Shown here one piece after another: positions 21,879 to 32,189 of a stretch of DNA of 64,000 nucleotides. The notes below the pieces were generated by a model. It searched no databases. It saw only the letters and a list, made by a program, of their open reading frames with translations, and was not told the origin of the DNA. Within the stretch, counting starts at the first letter, position 1. Each line of letters opens with the position of its first letter. Origin of the DNA: Acanthosepion pharaonis (taxonomy: Eukaryota; Mollusca; Cephalopoda; Sepiida; Sepiidae). The stretch covers positions 2,567,091 through 2,631,090 of the forward strand of contig CAHIKZ030000027.1 in assembly GCA_903632075.3 (NCBI GenBank), in the 5' to 3' direction. The position numbers and the translations under genes are program-made.

Positions 21879-22995
21879 AAACTACTCTTCATTTCTAACA
21901 AAGCATTTCAAGAATTACAAGTCTTCACTGAATAATCCTTACTTCTCTTCTTTAAGCGATACTTAATAAAATTATACTCCAAACAGACAAAATTATGGAT
22001 GAACAACTCGGAATATTCTGAAAGAAATGGAAAGTTGAAGAAAATTTCCGCAGATTCTGAACAAAAACAAGGAACATTTCACTTTCACTGCATACAGACA
22101 TTTGAAGTTACCATATATGTAACTTTATACAAATCAGGCGATACAATCCATTCTGGTTCAGTGGAACGAACAGAAATAGCGCTAAGTGGACGAATTAACA
22201 AACGACAAACCAGCAAAGAATTAATATGAGTTATCTCCCCTATCCTGGAAAGTGAAATGAGAAGTCTTCATCCGCGGATTGAATTAAACGATTTCAATTT
22301 AAAAATCCAATACCAAAACGTTATCGAATGTGAGTTACCGGAAGGAGTGTAGCATGGTTGAAACGCTTTAATTATGGCCTGCAAGATTAAAAATAAATTA
22401 AATAAATCAGTTTAAAATATATAGAAAAAATATTTCGGGGAGATATAATTTTATTTATTTATTATCAAATATATTTATTTTTCGAATACTAATAATCGCA
22501 GTTTCTATCTGATGCAAGGGAAGTAACTCTCTATATTACTTGCTAGTCTTTAATTTACTTGCTAGTCTAAGGGAGGTAATTTGAAGTAAGTCAATCAAAC
22601 TAAAAATTATCATGAGAGGAACAAATTTTTTAAATATTTTTTTAAGTTAATTGATATTTTTTAAGATATATATCTATATTCACATGTTGTTTTAGTTAAA
22701 TAATTAAATTAATATTTTCAGTTAAAGGTTAATTTATATTTGCCCAAACTAGTTATGAATTAATTGATAGAATTAAAATACTAATGTCATATAAAAGTAG
22801 TTTATTGATAATAATTTTGTATGCGTCTAATCTAGGAAATCAACGTATAATATTGGTTGATGTCAGAAAAGTAATATACATTTAATTGTCAAAAATGCTT
22901 ATTCTCATAAAAATAAAATATTTAGCATATATTGCTGGCACTATTATGATACGTTTGCATAGATGATAATTATTTGTTCCATCGGAGAACAATGA

Positions 22996-22996
<1 letters not shown>
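21877..22996. other. AT-rich spacer with GGGARGTAA motifs
   Basis: No gene supported. 'GGGAAGTAACTC' (22519) and 'GGGAGGTAATTT' (22571) flank a duplicated ACTTGCTAGTCT (22541 and 22559). The complementary TTACCTCCCTT appears at 31950 and 50310. Such motifs recur in mollusc genomes, as I recall, and may mark a small element. Confidence 0.4.

Positions 22997-23064
<68 letters not shown>
22997..23064. repeat. (TG)n microsatellite
   Basis: About 34 uninterrupted TG units; frames across it in either strand are artefacts. Confidence 0.95.
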
Positions 23065-23065
<1 letters not shown>

Positions 23066-23860
23066 AAATTATTTTCAGATAGAGTGCATCAGTAAAAGAA
23101 GAAAATGCATAAAAAGTACTGTATATAAGCACGTGCAACAAAATACATCCTATATAATTTCAAAATTTGATTATAAAAGGTTATATTAGCATTACCCTTA
23201 TTTTTTTTAGAGGAAATCACAACTTCTAAATTTTAATCCACAAAACACGTTCATTGATTACAGAATTAGTAGTGATAACCCCAACATAAATACATGTAAT
23301 TCAGCTCTAGACTTTTTTATAGTAAACCAAAAAAACATTCCCAATTGCTACTAGAACTATCGCTAGAATTTTACCTACTCCAACATATTACTATCCTCTA
23401 TTTCCGCCTTTCCTCCTCTACTTCTCATTCTTAGGGCGCTTCTGAGATGATGTGCCTAAACTTTTGACCGGTGTTTATCGGTAAGAAAAAAATCTCCACA
23501 GACCAGCCAACATTCGACACCCCATCCATTCTTCACCAAACAGCTATCAACAAGCAACATTGTTTCACTTCGTCACCTTTTTTGCTTTATGTATATTTTT
23601 CCTTTCAAACAAATGGAAAAAGGAAGTGACGTTTCACATACGGCTTTCCTACAAGCAGGATTGTTCATAACCATTTTCAATTCTCACCCGTTGAAATGCA
23701 CTGAAACGAAGTTGCATCTTTGTAGTGAATAAAATGGTTTTGTCTATATGATAAAATTATAATAAATAAATAATTATCACTCTACTATCAGTATCGAGAT
23801 CTCTTATGGATTAATGCTGTGTACGTTGGAATTTATATATTGCTTTCGTTCTCATCATAT
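23065..23860. other. no feature recognised
   Basis: Contains no supported frame, RNA or transposon end. Confidence 0.5.

Positions 23861-23862
<2 letters not shown>

Positions 23863-23926
<64 letters not shown>
23863..23926. repeat. (TA)n microsatellite
   Basis: TA run preceding the second copy of the AAGAACA repeat. Confidence 0.95.
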
Positions 23927-23929
<3 letters not shown>

Positions 23930-24210
23930 AACAGTACGATATATAATCCTGTGTTCTTATTAATATTTTTTTTATTTTTACAAAACAGTTCTCAATGTAA
24001 ATTTACACAGCATAAATATTATAAATTAAGTGATTTAAAATATGGTTTCTTCGCTACACAGTAATAACCATGTTTCAAAAACTGAAGCTAAAAATTTGGA
24101 ATTTAATTATAAAATTAAAAACATTAGTTCTGTTTCATCTTCAAGCGAATTTTGGAGTAACTTATTTTTAAATTTACTGAGTTTTAAATGCACATATAAA
24201 TTTATAATTT
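23927..24210. repeat. dispersed repeat following (TA)n
   Basis: Counterpart of 10114-10350: AAGAACA...TGTTCTT hairpin, then 'CATGTTTCAAAAACTGAAGC' and 'GTTCTGTTTCATC'. Confidence 0.6.
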
Positions 24211-24360
24211 CCTATTTCCAAGTATACAGAGCAATCCAATCATTCAGACAGGGGTGGTAGCGTGTTCATTTTTATTAACTATTGTTGTATCAATTATGAG
24301 TTACGTTAAAAAAAAGTTAATTTTAGGTAGGGTAGGGTGTATTTTTCAACTATAATTCGT

Positions 24361-24381
24361 TATATATATATATATATATAT
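24361..24381. repeat. (TA)n at left edge of tRNA-like array
   Basis: The tandem array starts immediately to the right, within AT-rich flank. Confidence 0.85.
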
Positions 24382-24531
24382 AAATATATATTTATTAAAG
24401 ACATTTTTATTTATGTTTAACGTTGTTATTTTATAGATACAAGTATTTAAGCAAATGCTCTGTTTATGATAAACAGTATTAAATAACATTTACCGGCCTG
24501 AATGTCCGAGAAATTTTCATAGAAAATATTC

Positions 24532-24614
24532 GTTCATAGACAGGATTCGAACCTGCATCCTATACGGAACCGTCATATACGCTGACGTGCCTTTAACCAC
24601 TCGGCCACCATGAA
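24532..24614 (-). ncRNA. tRNA-like unit 1
   Basis: Class-II tRNA-like fold; one extra T in the D loop. Followed upstream (24644-24650) by the TTATAAA box and a CRE-bearing spacer. Confidence 0.7.
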
Positions 24615-24893
24615 CCTTATGGTAGACAAGGTCGAATTTACTGTTATAAACTACAATCTTCCATGAATCTCGTACATTCATAACTGCTCTGGCGTATCGA
24701 ATGTAAACAAATGACGTCATATGTTAAGAAATGGACGAGGTCCGACAATTTATTTATTAAAGACATTTTTATTTATGTTTAACGTTGTTATTTTATAGAT
24801 ACAAGTATTTAAGCAAATGCTCTGTTTATGATAAACAGTATTAAATAACATTTACTGGCCTGAATGTCCGAGAAATTTTCATAGAAAATATTC

Positions 24894-24975
24894 GTTCATA
24901 GACAGGATTCGAACCTGCATCCTATACGGAACCGTCATATACGCTGACGTGCCTTAACCACTCGGCCACCATGAA
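24894..24975 (-). ncRNA. tRNA-like unit 2
   Basis: Intact 82-nt version; its upstream spacer is the short form lacking the CRE. Confidence 0.75.
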
Positions 24976-25233
24976 CCTTATGGTAGACAAGGTCGAATTT
25001 ACTGTTATAAACTACAATCTTCCATGAATCTCGTACATTCATAACTGCTCTGGCGTATCGAATGTTAAGAAATGGACGAGGTCCGACAATTTATTTATTA
25101 AAGACATTTTTATTTATGTTTAACGTTGTTATTTTATAGATACAAGTATTTAACAAATGCTCTGTTTATGATAAACAGTATTAAATAACATTTACCGGCC
25201 TGAATGTCCGAGAAATTTTCATAGAAAATATTC

Positions 25234-25315
25234 GTTCATAGACAGGATTCGAACCTGCATCCTATACGGAACCGTCATATACGCTGACGTGCCTTAACCA
25301 CTCGGCCACCATGAA
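25234..25315 (-). ncRNA. tRNA-like unit 3
   Basis: Intact 82-nt version with the long, CRE-bearing spacer. Confidence 0.75.
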
Positions 25316-25593
25316 CCTTATGGTAGACAAGGTCGAATTTACTGTTATAAACTACAATCTTCCATGAATCTCGTACATTCATAACTGCTCTGGCGTATCG
25401 AATGTAAACAAATGACGTCATATGTTAAGAAATGGACGAGGTCCGACAATTTATTTATTAAAGACATTTTTATTTATGTTTAACGTTGTTATTTTATAGA
25501 TACAAGTATTTAGCAAATGCTCTGTTTATGATAAACAGTATTAAATAACATTTACTGGCCTGAATGTCCGAGAAATTTTCATAGAAAATATTC

Positions 25594-25673
25594 GTTCATA
25601 GACAGGATTCGAACCCATCCTATACGGAACCGTCATATACGCTGACGTGCCTTAACCACTCGGCCACCATGAA
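25594..25673 (-). ncRNA. tRNA-like unit 4
   Basis: Lacks 2 nt at the 5' side of the T stem, which breaks that stem; short spacer. Confidence 0.65.
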
Positions 25674-25933
25674 CCTTATGGTAGACAAGGTCGAATTTAC
25701 TGTTATAAACTACAATTTTTCCATGAATCTCGTACATTCATAACTGCTCTGGCGTATCGAATGTTAAGAAATGGACGAGGTCCGACAATTTATTTATTAA
25801 AGATATTTTTATTTATGTTTAACGTTGTTATTTTATAGATACAAGTATTTAAGCAAATGCTCTGTTTATGATAAACAGTATTAAATAACATTTACCGGCC
25901 TGAATGTCCGAGAAATTTTCATAGAAAATATTC

Positions 25934-26015
25934 GTTCATAGACAGGATTCGAACCTGCATCCTATACGGAACCGTCATATACGCTGACGTGCCTTAACCA
26001 CTCGGCCACCATGAA
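25934..26015 (-). ncRNA. tRNA-like unit 5
   Basis: Intact 82-nt version; long spacer. Confidence 0.75.
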
Positions 26016-26295
26016 CCTTATGGTAGACAAGGTCGAATTTACTGTTATAAACTACAATCTTCCATGAATCTCGTACATTCATAACTGCTCTGGCGTATCG
26101 AATGTAAACAAATGACGTCATATGTTAAGAAATGGACGAGGTCCGACAATTTATTTATTAAAGACATTTTTATTTATGTTTAACGTTGTTATTTTATAGA
26201 TACAAGTATTTAAGCAAATGCTCTGTTTATGATAAACAGTATTAAATAACATTTACCGGCCTGAATGTCCGAGAAATTTTCATAGAAAATATTCT

Positions 26296-26377
26296 GTTCA
26301 TAGACAGGATTCGAACCTGCATCCTATACGGAACCGTCATATACGCTGACGTGCCTTAACCACTCGGCCACCATGAA
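26296..26377 (-). ncRNA. tRNA-like unit 6
   Basis: Intact 82-nt version; one extra base just beyond the 3' end; long spacer. Confidence 0.75.
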
Positions 26378-26655
26378 CCTTTATGGTAGACAAGGTCGAA
26401 TTTACTGTTATAAATACAATCTTCCATGAATCTCGTACATTCATAACTGCTCTGGCGTATCGAATGTAAACAAATGACGTCATATGTTAAGAAATGGACG
26501 AGGTCCGACAATTTATTTATTAAAGACATTTTTATTTATGTTTAACGTTGTTATTTTATAGATACAAGTATTTAACAAATGCTCTGTTTATGATAAACAG
26601 TATTAAATAACATTTACCGGCCTGAATGTCCGAGAAATTTTCATAGAAAATATTC

Positions 26656-26739
26656 GTTCATAGACAGGATTCGAACCTGCATCCTATACGGAACCGTCAT
26701 ATACGCTGACGTGCCTCATAACCACTCGGCCACCATGAA
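26656..26739 (-). ncRNA. tRNA-like unit 7
   Basis: Two extra nucleotides in the D loop; short spacer. Confidence 0.65.
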
Positions 26740-26997
26740 CCTTATGGTAGACAAGGTCGAATTTACTGTTATAAACTACAATCTTCCATGAATCTCGCAC
26801 ATTCATAACTGCTCTGGCGTATCGAATGTTAAGAAATGGACGAGGTCCGACAATTTATTTATTAAAGACATTTTATTTATGTTTAACGTTGTTATTTTAT
26901 AGATACAAGTATTTAAGCAAATGCTCTGTTTATGATAAACAGTATTAAATAACATTTACCGGCCTGAATGTCCGAGAAATTTTCATAGAAAATATTC

Positions 26998-27078
26998 GTT
27001 CATAGACAGGATTCGAACCTGCATCCTATACGGAACCGTCATATACGCTGACGTGCCTTAACCACTGGCCACCATGAA
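26998..27078 (-). ncRNA. tRNA-like unit 8
   Basis: One nucleotide missing in the A box (CCGAG to CAG on the - strand); short spacer. Confidence 0.65.
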
Positions 27079-27340
27079 CCTTATGGTAGACAAGGTCGAA
27101 TTTACTGTTATAAACTACAATCTTCCATGAATCTCGTACATTCATAACTGCTCTGGGCGTATCGAATGTTAAGAAATGGACGAGGTCCGACAATTTATTT
27201 ATTAAAGACATTTTTATTTATGTTTAACGTTGTTATTTTTATAGATACAAGTATTTAAGCAAATGCTCTGTTTATGATAAACAGTATTAAATAACATTTA
27301 CCGGCCTGAATGTCCGAGAAATTTTCATAGAAAAATATTC

Positions 27341-27407
27341 GTTCATAGACAGGATTCGAACCTGCATCCTATACGCTGACGTGCCTTAACCACTCGGCCA
27401 CCATGAA
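27341..27407 (-). ncRNA. tRNA-like unit 9, deleted
   Basis: Only 67 nt. Fifteen bases are lost between two TATACG direct repeats, removing the 3' anticodon strand and part of the variable arm. The fold cannot form; A and B boxes remain. Confidence 0.7.
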
Positions 27408-27686
27408 CCTTATGGTAGACAAGGTCGAATTTACTGTTATAAACCACAATCTTCCATGAATCTCGTACATTCATAACTGCTCTGGCGTATCGAATGTAAA
27501 CAAATGACGTCATATGTTAAGAAATGGACGAGGTCCGACAATTTATTTATTAAAGACATTTTTATTTATGTTTAACGTTGTTATTTTATAGATACAAGTA
27601 TTTAAGCAAATGCTCTGTTTATGATAAACAGTATTAAATAACATTTACTGGCCTGAATGTCTGAGAAATTTTCATAGAAAATATTC

Positions 27687-27768
27687 GTTCATAGACAGGA
27701 TTCGAACCTGCATCCTATACGGAACCGTCATATACGCTGACGTGCCTTAACCACTCGGCCACCATGAA
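27687..27768 (-). ncRNA. tRNA-like unit 10
   Basis: Intact 82-nt version; long spacer. Confidence 0.75.
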
Positions 27769-28046
27769 CCTTATGGTAGACAAGGTCGAATTTACTGTTA
27801 TAAACTACAATCTTCCATGAATCTCGTACATTCATAACTGCTCTGGCGTATCGAATGTAAACAAATGACGTCATATGTTTAAGAAATGGACGAGGTCCGA
27901 CAATTTATTTATTAAAGACATTTTTATTTATGTTTAACGTTGTTATTTTATAGACAAGTATTTAAGCAAATGCTCTGTTTATGATAAACAGTATTAAATA
28001 ACATTTACCGGCCTGAATGTCCGAGAAATTTTCATAGAAAATATTC

Positions 28047-28129
28047 GTTCATAGACAGGATTCGAACCTGCATCCTATACGGAACCGTCATATACGCTGA
28101 CGTGCCTTAAATCCACTGGCCACCATGAA
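28047..28129 (-). ncRNA. tRNA-like unit 11
   Basis: A-box side altered by an inserted AT and a lost base; long spacer. Confidence 0.65.
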
Positions 28130-28409
28130 CCTTATGGTAGACAAGGTCGAATTTACTGTTATAAACTACAATCTTCCATGAATCTCGTACATTCATAACT
28201 GCTTGGCGTATCGAATGTAAACAAATGACGTCATATGTTAAGAAATGGACGAGGTCCGACAATTTATTTATTAAAGACATTTTTATTTATGTTTAACGTT
28301 GTTATTTTATAGATACAAGTATTTAAGCAAAATGCTCTGTTTATGATAAACAGTATTAAATAACATTTACCGGCCTGAATGTCCGGAGAAATTTTCATAG
28401 AAAATATCT

Positions 28410-28491
28410 GTTCATAGACAGGATTCGAACCTGCATCCTATACGGAACCGTCATATACGCTGACGTGCCTTAACCACTCGGCCACCATGAA
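28410..28491 (-). ncRNA. tRNA-like unit 12
   Basis: Intact 82-nt version; short spacer. Confidence 0.75.
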
Positions 28492-28750
28492 CCTTATGGT
28501 AGACAAGGTCGAATTTACTGTTATAAACTACAATCTTCCATGAATCTCGTACATTCATAACTGCTCTGGCGTATCGAATGTTAAGAAATGGACGAGGTCC
28601 GACAATTTATTTATTAAAGACATTTTTATTTATGTTTAACGTTGTTATTTTATAGATACAAGTATTTAAGCAAATGCTCTGTTTATGATAAACAGTATTA
28701 AATAACATTTATCGGCCTGAATGTCCGAGAAATTTTCATAGAAAATATTC

Positions 28751-28832
28751 GTTCATAGACAGGATTCGAACCTGCATCCTATACGGAACCGTCATATACG
28801 CTGACGTGCCTTAACCACTCGGCCACCATGAA
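28751..28832 (-). ncRNA. tRNA-like unit 13
   Basis: Intact 82-nt version and the last in this orientation before the inversion point; long spacer. Confidence 0.75.
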
Positions 28833-28945
28833 CCTTATGGTAGACAAGGTTGAATTTACTGTTATAAACTACAATCTTCCATGAATCTCGTACATTCATA
28901 ACTGCTCTGGCGTATCGAATGTAAACAAATGACGTCATATGTTAA

Positions 28946-29087
28946 GAAAATGGATGAGGTCAAACAAATTTATTTATTATTTGACATTTTATTTTAGTAT
29001 TTTTAACGTTGTTATTTTTATAAAAAAAATACGAGGTCAGGACAATTTATTTATTAGCAATTTTTATTATGTTTAACGTTGTCATAA
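28946..29087. other. inversion junction between array halves
   Basis: Two degenerate copies of the unit's AT-rich end (GAGGTC..ACAA.TTTATTTATTA...TTTAACGTTGT) abut here, after which units continue in the opposite orientation. The sequence is noisier than the units on the left side. Confidence 0.7.
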
Positions 29088-29196
29088 TATATGACGTCAT
29101 TTGTTTACATTCGATACGCCAGAGCAGTTATGAATGTACGAGATTCATGGAAGATTGTAGTTTATAACAGTAAATTCAACCTTGTCTACCATAAGG

Positions 29197-29281
29197 TTCA
29201 TGGTGGCTGAGTGGTTAAGGCATTTCAGCCGTATATGACGGTTATTGTTATAGGATGCAGGTTCGAATTTTGTCTATGAAC
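29197..29281 (+). ncRNA. tRNA-like unit 14, degenerate
   Basis: Changes in the A box (GGCTGAG), the anticodon stem and the T stem; the B-box core TTCGAA remains. Confidence 0.55.
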
Positions 29282-29543
29282 GAATATTTCTATGAAAATT
29301 CTCGACATTCAGGCCGGTAAATGTTATTTAATACTGTTTATCATAAACAGAGCATTTGCTTAAATATGTTATTTTGTATCTATAAAAAATAACAACGTTA
29401 AACATAAAAAAAAAATTTTTAATAAATAAATTGTCGGACCTCGTCCATTTTTTAACATTCGATACGCCAGAGCAGTTGCGAAAAACGAGATTCATGGAAG
29501 ATTGTAGTTTATAACAGTAAATTCGACCTTGTCTACCATAAGG

Positions 29544-29625
29544 TTCATGGTGGCCGAGTGGTTAAGGCACGTCAGCGTATATGACGGTTCCGTATAGGAT
29601 GCAGGTTCGAATCCTGTCTATGAAC
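29544..29625 (+). ncRNA. tRNA-like unit 15, best + strand reference
   Basis: It folds as a class-II tRNA. Acceptor stem: TTCATGG (29544-29550) with CTATGAA (29618-29624), one G-T pair, extendable by one G-C pair to 29543/29625. D stem: GCC/GGC. Anticodon stem: CGTCA/TGACG (29570-29574/29582-29586) around the loop GCGTATA. Variable arm: a TCC/GGA stem. T stem: GCAGG/CCTGT around TTCGAAT. A box TGGCCGAGTGG and B box GGTTCGAATCC match the Pol III consensus. The three anticodon positions (29577-29579) read GTA (Tyr), but position 33 is C, not the near-universal T, and a class-II body is unusual for nuclear tRNA-Tyr. TTTT follows at 29631-29634, and TTTATAA lies at 29508-29514. By shape it derives from a tRNA-Ser or tRNA-Leu gene. 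Translational function is doubtful; Pol III transcription is plausible. Confidence 0.75.
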
Positions 29626-29903
29626 GAATATTTTCTATGAAAATTTCGGACATTCAGGCCGGTAAATGTTATTTAATACTGTTTATCATAAACAGAGCAT
29701 TTGCTTAAATACTTGTATCTATAAAATAACAACGTTAAACATAAATAAAAATGTCTTTAATAAATAAATTGTCGGACCTCGTCCATTTCTTAACATATGA
29801 CGTCATTTGTTTACATTCGATACGCCAGAGCAGTTATGAAATGTACGAGATTCATGGAAGATTGTAGTTTATAACAGTAAATTCGACCTTGTTCACTATA
29901 AGG

Positions 29904-29984
29904 TTCATGGTATGAGTGGTTAAGGCACGTCAGCGTATATATGACGGTTCCGTATAGGATGCAGGTTCGAATCTGTCTATGAAC
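29904..29984 (+). ncRNA. tRNA-like unit 16
   Basis: The A box has lost bases (GGTATGAGTGG) and one T-stem base is missing; TGACGTCA lies at 29798-29805, about 100 bp upstream. Confidence 0.6.
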
Positions 29985-30262
29985 GAATATTTTCTATGAA
30001 AATTTCGGACATTCAGGCCGGTAAATGTTATTTAATACTGTTTATCATAAACAGAGCATTTGCTTAAATACTTGTATCTATAAAATAACAACGTTAAACA
30101 TAAAAAAATGTCTTTAATAAATAAATTGTCGGACCTCGTCCATTTTTTAACATATGACGTCATTTGTTTACATTCGATACGCCAGAGCAGTTTGGAATGT
30201 AACGAGATTCATGGAAGATTGTAGTTTATAACAGTAAATTCGACCTTTTGTCTACCATAAGG

Positions 30263-30344
30263 TTCATGGTTTGAGTGGTTAAGGCACGTCAGCGTATATG
30301 ACGGTTCTGGGTATAGGATGCAGGTTCGAATCCTGTCTATGAAC
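30263..30344 (+). ncRNA. tRNA-like unit 17
   Basis: Altered A box (GGTTTGAGTGG) and variable arm; B box intact. Confidence 0.6.
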
Positions 30345-30511
30345 GAATATTTTCTATGAAAATTTCTCGACATTCAGGCCGGTAAATGTTATTTAATACT
30401 GTTTATCATAAACAGAGCATTTGCTTAAATACTTGTATCTATAAAATAACAACGTTAAACATAAATAAAAATGTCTTTAATAAATAAATTGTCGGACCTC
30501 GTCCATTTCTT

Positions 30512-30513
<2 letters not shown>

Positions 30514-30543
<30 letters not shown>
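30514..30543. repeat. (TA)n at right edge of array 1
   Basis: TA run joined directly to the last unit's 'CATTTCTTAACA'. Confidence 0.9.
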
Positions 30544-30546
<3 letters not shown>

Positions 30547-30989
30547 CCTATTGTATGAAGTTTACACCAAAATATAGGAAAGTTTTTTCAACCTCATTCA
30601 TTTAAAGTATGAATTTCTTCCTTTGGTATTTTTCTTCTTGAATAAAAGAACATATTTTGAAAGAAAAACCTCCCGAATATCAACTGAGAATTCGGACACA
30701 CAAATGGATATTTTTCGATGTATTTATTATGATTTCAAGAAAAAGATTTTTGTAAAACAGTTTGATTTATTCTTCTAATTCTATGATTATATGAACCAAA
30801 AAGATTGTTTCTGTAATTCAAAAATATTTTAATAGAAATAAATGAAATTAATTGGGAAGAAAAATTTAAGTTTATAAATAAAAAATTTAGGTAGGAAGAA
30901 TTTAACAAATTCAAAATATTTCAGTTATTTTTTAAAATTCAGCAAATATAAATTAACCTTCCCAAAATGTTAACTATTATTATAATATA

Positions 30990-31713
30990 CAGCGTGTAAT
31001 GGGTAAATTGACGCCATTTTATATTTAAATTTCACACCTGTGCGTTCTTTGGTTTTGAATTTGTCGTCTGCACCAGAAGCTCCAATACGAACATTTCAGA
31101 GTGTTTAGGTGTCAATCTGAGGAAAGTGCTGAGGATTCGGAAAGACTTGGATGAGTCTAATGGTGATTACGAAGGTGTTTTGAGTGATCACTACTGATGG
31201 CGACGTTATGCCTCTATTCAATTTCCCACAAGGCCTCAGACTCAACATGAATGCCTACATCAAGTGCCTTTGAGGAGGTTGTGCTGCTTGGGTCAAGAGG
31301 GTGGCAATAGAAGTCTGCACTCCACACATTCAGAACATAGTTATGGCTGTCAGCCAATTTCTGCGACCACATCAGCCCTTACATCTAGCCGTCTAACTGC
31401 CCAGACTGCAACCCCCTTCATGTGTGTGTGTGGGGGGCAGCTGAGCAAGAGAACGACAAAACTCCTTTTAACACCAAAGATGAACTGAAGCGACGGGTTA
31501 TGGTAGCATTCACCAACTTAAACAAGGAGACCGTCCAGAAAAGATCCTCTGGAGACTGTGGTTGAAGCCAATGGCGATTTTATTGAATAAATTTACTCTA
31601 TAGTATTTCAAGATATTTTCGTGTATTTTTGGTAAATATATCTGTCAAAATGAGATGTCGATTTTATTTTTATTTTTTGCGTAATTTAGACGACAATTTA
31701 TCCATCGAACCCT
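30990..31713 (+). mobile_element. Tc1/mariner-like relic A, internally deleted
   Basis: Starts at CAGCGTGTAATGGGTAAATT preceded by TA; ends with the inverted match ATTTATCCATCGAACCCT. Remnants of the transposase on the + strand include 'LTAQTATPF' and 'LLTPKMN' frames equivalent to the C-terminal 'NTKDELK' and 'FTNLNKET' region. N-terminal and catalytic parts are mostly gone. Same family as 17438-18269. Confidence 0.75.
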
Positions 31714-32185
31714 ATAAGGACAACATTATCTGAATTTATTTTAAAAATATATTTAATTTTTACAGAATATATTTCTAAGTTAAAAAAAATAATTAAAATT
31801 ATCTATTTCTTTCACTTCATGAAATGTTCTTATAAATATTTTCCCTTCGTCCCGTTGAATCTTTAATAATTTTAAAAATACCAACACTTTTTATTTCTTA
31901 ATTGACATTAATTATCTCCCTTAGGCAGTCAAATATAATTAAAAATGAATTACCTCCCTTGCAGCATGGCTTTTGTTCGAAATAACTAGCAATATAACCG
32001 GTTAAAGAGAACACAGAATCTTTTTTTTTATTTTTACTTAACAATTTTTTCTTTTAAGCAACAAAACACGTAAGGCTTTTTTAAACTGCATACAAGCTAT
32101 AGCATTTCTATTAATCTTCATCTACTCCTGCAGATATTAAGTTAATTGTAAAGGCGGCTTACCGTTAACAAGAAAATAGTGCCAG
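31714..32185. other. AT-rich spacer with TTACCTCCCTTGCA motif
   Basis: No gene seen. TATCTCCCTTAGGC (31914) and TTACCTCCCTTGCA (31951) are the complement of the motifs near 22.5 kb. Confidence 0.4.
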
Positions 32186-32189
32186 TTTA

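Larger units (their letters stand above)
24388..28945 (-). repeat. tandem array 1: 13 tRNA-like units, - strand
   Basis: Thirteen head-to-tail units of ~340 or ~360 bp. Read on the - strand, each has in order: (i) GTCGGACCTCGTCCATTTCT; (ii) in the long units only, a 20-bp insert with the perfect CRE TGACGTCA; (iii) a TTTATAAC box ~33 bp before (iv) an 82-nt class-II tRNA-like gene with A and B boxes; (v) TTTT about 6 nt after it; (vi) an inverted CTGTTTATGATAAACAG; and an AT-rich tail. The unit pattern from left is long-short-long-short-long-long-short-short-long-long-long-short-long. Units differ mainly by 1-2-nt indels, which may be assembly noise. Whether the array is a host gene cluster or an amplified SINE is open. 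Confidence 0.9.
29088..30513 (+). repeat. tandem array 1, inverted part: 4 units, + strand
   Basis: Four units as in the - strand part but reverse-oriented. CRE is present in units 14, 16 and 17 and absent in 15. The last unit's end runs into (TA)n at 30514. Units 14, 16 and 17 carry more base changes than the - strand ones. Confidence 0.9.

Noticed and set aside
29544..29625. A functional nuclear tRNA-Tyr gene
   Set aside because: Class-II body, C33 and lack of an intron argue against it; I kept it as a tRNA-like RNA.
24388..30513. A CRISPR-like array (repeat units with spacers)
   Set aside because: Units are 340-360 bp and nearly identical throughout, with no unique spacers, and the genome is eukaryotic.
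31264..31488. 74-codon + strand frame in the mariner relic as an independent gene
   Set aside because: It is a frame-shifted reading of the decayed transposase; copy B has a different frame at the same place.
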